DNA of 6,554 nt from assembly GCA_030668025.1 (NCBI GenBank), contig DAOUUT010000214.1:1-6554 (forward strand), written 5' to 3'. The notes under the pieces are model-generated. The model was not told where the DNA came from and did no database searches. It saw only the letters and a list, made by a program, of their open reading frames with translations. Made by a program: the position numbers and the translations under genes. Numbering within the stretch: the stretch's first letter is position 1; each line of letters opens with the position of its first letter. Source of the stretch: Promethearchaeota archaeon. Its GTDB lineage: Archaea; Asgardarchaeota; Lokiarchaeia; Sigynarchaeales; SOKP01. Below, piece after piece: positions 5,595 through 6,554 of the stretch.

Positions 5595-5644
5595 CCCTAT
5601 ATTTAGTAGAAAAGAGTTACATTGCCTTTATAGTTTAAGTATTC

Positions 5645-5651
5645 AAAAAAA
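5645..5651 (-). terminator. T7 tract downstream of the aminotransferase gene, possible terminator
   Basis: On the minus strand this is a run of seven T about 46 bases after the aminotransferase stop codon. T-rich tracts are the usual signal for archaeal intrinsic termination. There is no GC-rich stem before it, and short A/T runs are common here, so the call is tentative. Confidence 0.25.
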
Positions 5652-5696
5652 CAATAGTAAATATTTTAGAATTTCTCCCAGATAACATAATAATTA

Positions 5697-6554
5697 TTAT
5701 AAATCATAATTTTCTGTTATATAGTTATCAAAGTGTTGTAGGGCATCAGGTAAGTTCTTTCGACCAAATCCAATTCTAAAGTGGGAGGTTCCATAATTGA
5801 ACTGAGTACCTGGCATTAATAACACTCCCTTCTTCTCTAATAGATCAAGACAAAATTCTTCTACATCCTGTTCAATTAACAACCTTGGAAAAGCAATCGA
5901 ACCTGCCTTAGGTCTCACCCAAGCTACATATTTACTATAATTTTCGAAAAATTTATCCAGAAGGTTCAAATTTTTATTAATAATGTCCAAATTCCGGTTA
6001 ATAATTTTGTCCTTATTACGCAAAGCCAAAATTGAAAAAAACTCGCTTAAGGCACTATTGCAAATAGTAGTATAATTCTTGAAAGAAGCGATTTTTTTGA
6101 AAAGTGCTTTATTTTTTGTTGCAATCCAACCAATTCTTAACCCAGCAAGGCCAAATGCTTTTGACATCACGTTTATTGATATTCCGTTTTCGTAAAGATC
6201 GCAAGCAGATGGTAATCTGTCGTCTTTATTATACTCTAAAAATTTATAAACCTCGTCAGAAAGAACGTAAATATCGTTTTCTTTAGCTATCTTAATAATT
6301 TTTTCGTAATTTTCTTTTGAGATGAGGTGACCAGTTGGATTATGTGGAAAATTTACAACAATACATTTAGTAGATTTATTGATGTTAGATTCCAAAAAAT
6401 TCAAGTCAAGTTCCCAATTATTTTCATCACTCATTATCCATTTAGTTACTTTGCATCCAATGGCATTAGCGATTTCGTATAGCGATTGATAAGCAGGATA
6501 TTGAACGACCACATGATCTCCTTTCTTTAATAAAACATTCATAAAAACAAAAAT
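5697..6554 (-). CDS. PLP-dependent class I/II aminotransferase, N terminus beyond the right edge
   Basis: Fold-type I pyridoxal-phosphate enzyme that probably transfers the amino group of an amino acid to a 2-oxoacid; some relatives are beta C-S lyases or act in biosynthesis. The frame stays open to the window edge, reading IFVF before an internal Met at 6542, where family members have an alpha helix leading to LLxxGDHVVVQYPAYQSL. The true start therefore lies outside, and about 90-110 residues are missing compared with the usual 370-390. Counting from that Met: NPTG at 68-71 (Asn stacks by PLP), D96 in SDEVY (pairs with the pyridine N), Y99, K128 in MSKAFGLAG (Schiff-base lysine), R136 in GLRIGW (phosphate contact), and R256 in FRIGFG (binds the substrate carboxylate). 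All key residues in the visible part are present, so it looks active. Substrate cannot be read from the sequence. It is on the same strand as the helicase but separated from it by 316 bases, so co-transcription is unlikely. Confidence 0.92.
   Translation of the reverse strand: MFVFMNVLLKKGDHVVVQYPAYQSLYEIANAIGCKVTKWIMSDENNWELDLNFLESNINKSTKCIVVNFPHNPTGHLISKENYEKIIKIAKENDIYVLSDEVYKFLEYNKDDRLPSACDLYENGISINVMSKAFGLAGLRIGWIATKNKALFKKIASFKNYTTICNSALSEFFSILALRNKDKIINRNLDIINKNLNLLDKFFENYSKYVAWVRPKAGSIAFPRLLIEQDVEEFCLDLLEKKGVLLMPGTQFNYGTSHFRIGFGRKNLPDALQHFDNYITENYDL

Larger units (their letters stand above)
5381..5696. other. 316-base region between the helicase and aminotransferase genes, no confident gene
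   Basis: This region should hold the helicase promoter (reading left) and the 3' end of the aminotransferase transcript (from the right). Candidate helicase TATA elements on the minus strand are around 5433-5442 (AATAAAAG-like) and 5411-5417 (GTTATA-like), neither decisive. It also contains the inverted repeat at 5416-5461, a 43-codon plus-strand ORF of doubtful reality at 5463-5594, and a homopolymer tract at 5645-5651. I see no tRNA, mobile element or tandem repeat. Confidence 0.6.

Noticed and set aside
5687..5700. Perfect 14-bp A/T palindrome over the aminotransferase stop codon
   Set aside because: Simple ATAATAATTATTAT sequence with no G/C stem; low complexity explains it and it would make a poor terminator.
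6104..6286. Plus-strand ORF of 60 codons opposite the aminotransferase
   Set aside because: Antisense to the conserved PLP-lysine region; no independent support.
6540..6542. ATG at 6542 (minus) as the true aminotransferase start
   Set aside because: The frame continues open to the edge and reads family-like hydrophobic residues before this Met. Family members have about 100 further residues with substrate- and cofactor-contacting parts.
1..6554. CRISPR array, transposon ends, toxin-antitoxin pair or phage-defence cassette
   Set aside because: No regularly spaced repeats, transposase, terminal repeats or defence-type domains were found on either strand; the recognisable genes are metabolic, transport and RNA-handling genes.

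Overview
The window is AT-rich (roughly two-thirds A+T) and most likely archaeal. Three of the readable starts have a TATA-like box about 25-35 bases upstream, almost no 5' leader and no strong Shine-Dalgarno sequence. One gene is an unfused alpha subunit of an NDP-forming acyl-CoA synthetase, a typical archaeal arrangement. The mix of a GPH-family sugar symporter, this synthetase, an HXXEE membrane protein and bacterial-looking enzymes would fit an Asgard (Lokiarchaeota-like) genome. That lineage guess is inference; no marker gene is present.

Layout from left to right. A GPH/MFS sugar:cation symporter (minus strand, cut by the left edge) is divergent from the synthetase alpha subunit (1023-2474, plus). 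Between them lie about 190 bases with two candidate promoters and several A/T palindromes. Next, on the plus strand, come a beta-hydroxyacid dehydrogenase of the 3-hydroxyisobutyrate / tartronate-semialdehyde reductase family (2581-3459) and a small four-helix HXXEE membrane protein (3499-3870). Converging on these is a minus-strand DEAD-box RNA helicase of RhlE type (3950-5380) that carries a CspA-like cold-shock domain at its N terminus and has DEGD in place of DEAD in motif II. About 316 bases with no convincing gene follow; they hold a sizeable imperfect inverted repeat near the helicase start. At the right edge is a PLP-dependent class I/II aminotransferase (minus strand, N terminus missing).

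The metabolic genes fit heterotrophic or fermentative use of sugars and amino acids: sugar import, transamination, hydroxyacid/semialdehyde redox, and ATP formation from acyl-CoA. They are in separate transcription units, however, and no single pathway is demonstrated. I see no CRISPR array, transposon, tRNA, rRNA or defence cassette. The most notable item is the cold-shock-domain/RhlE helicase fusion, with its variant motif II and structured start region.
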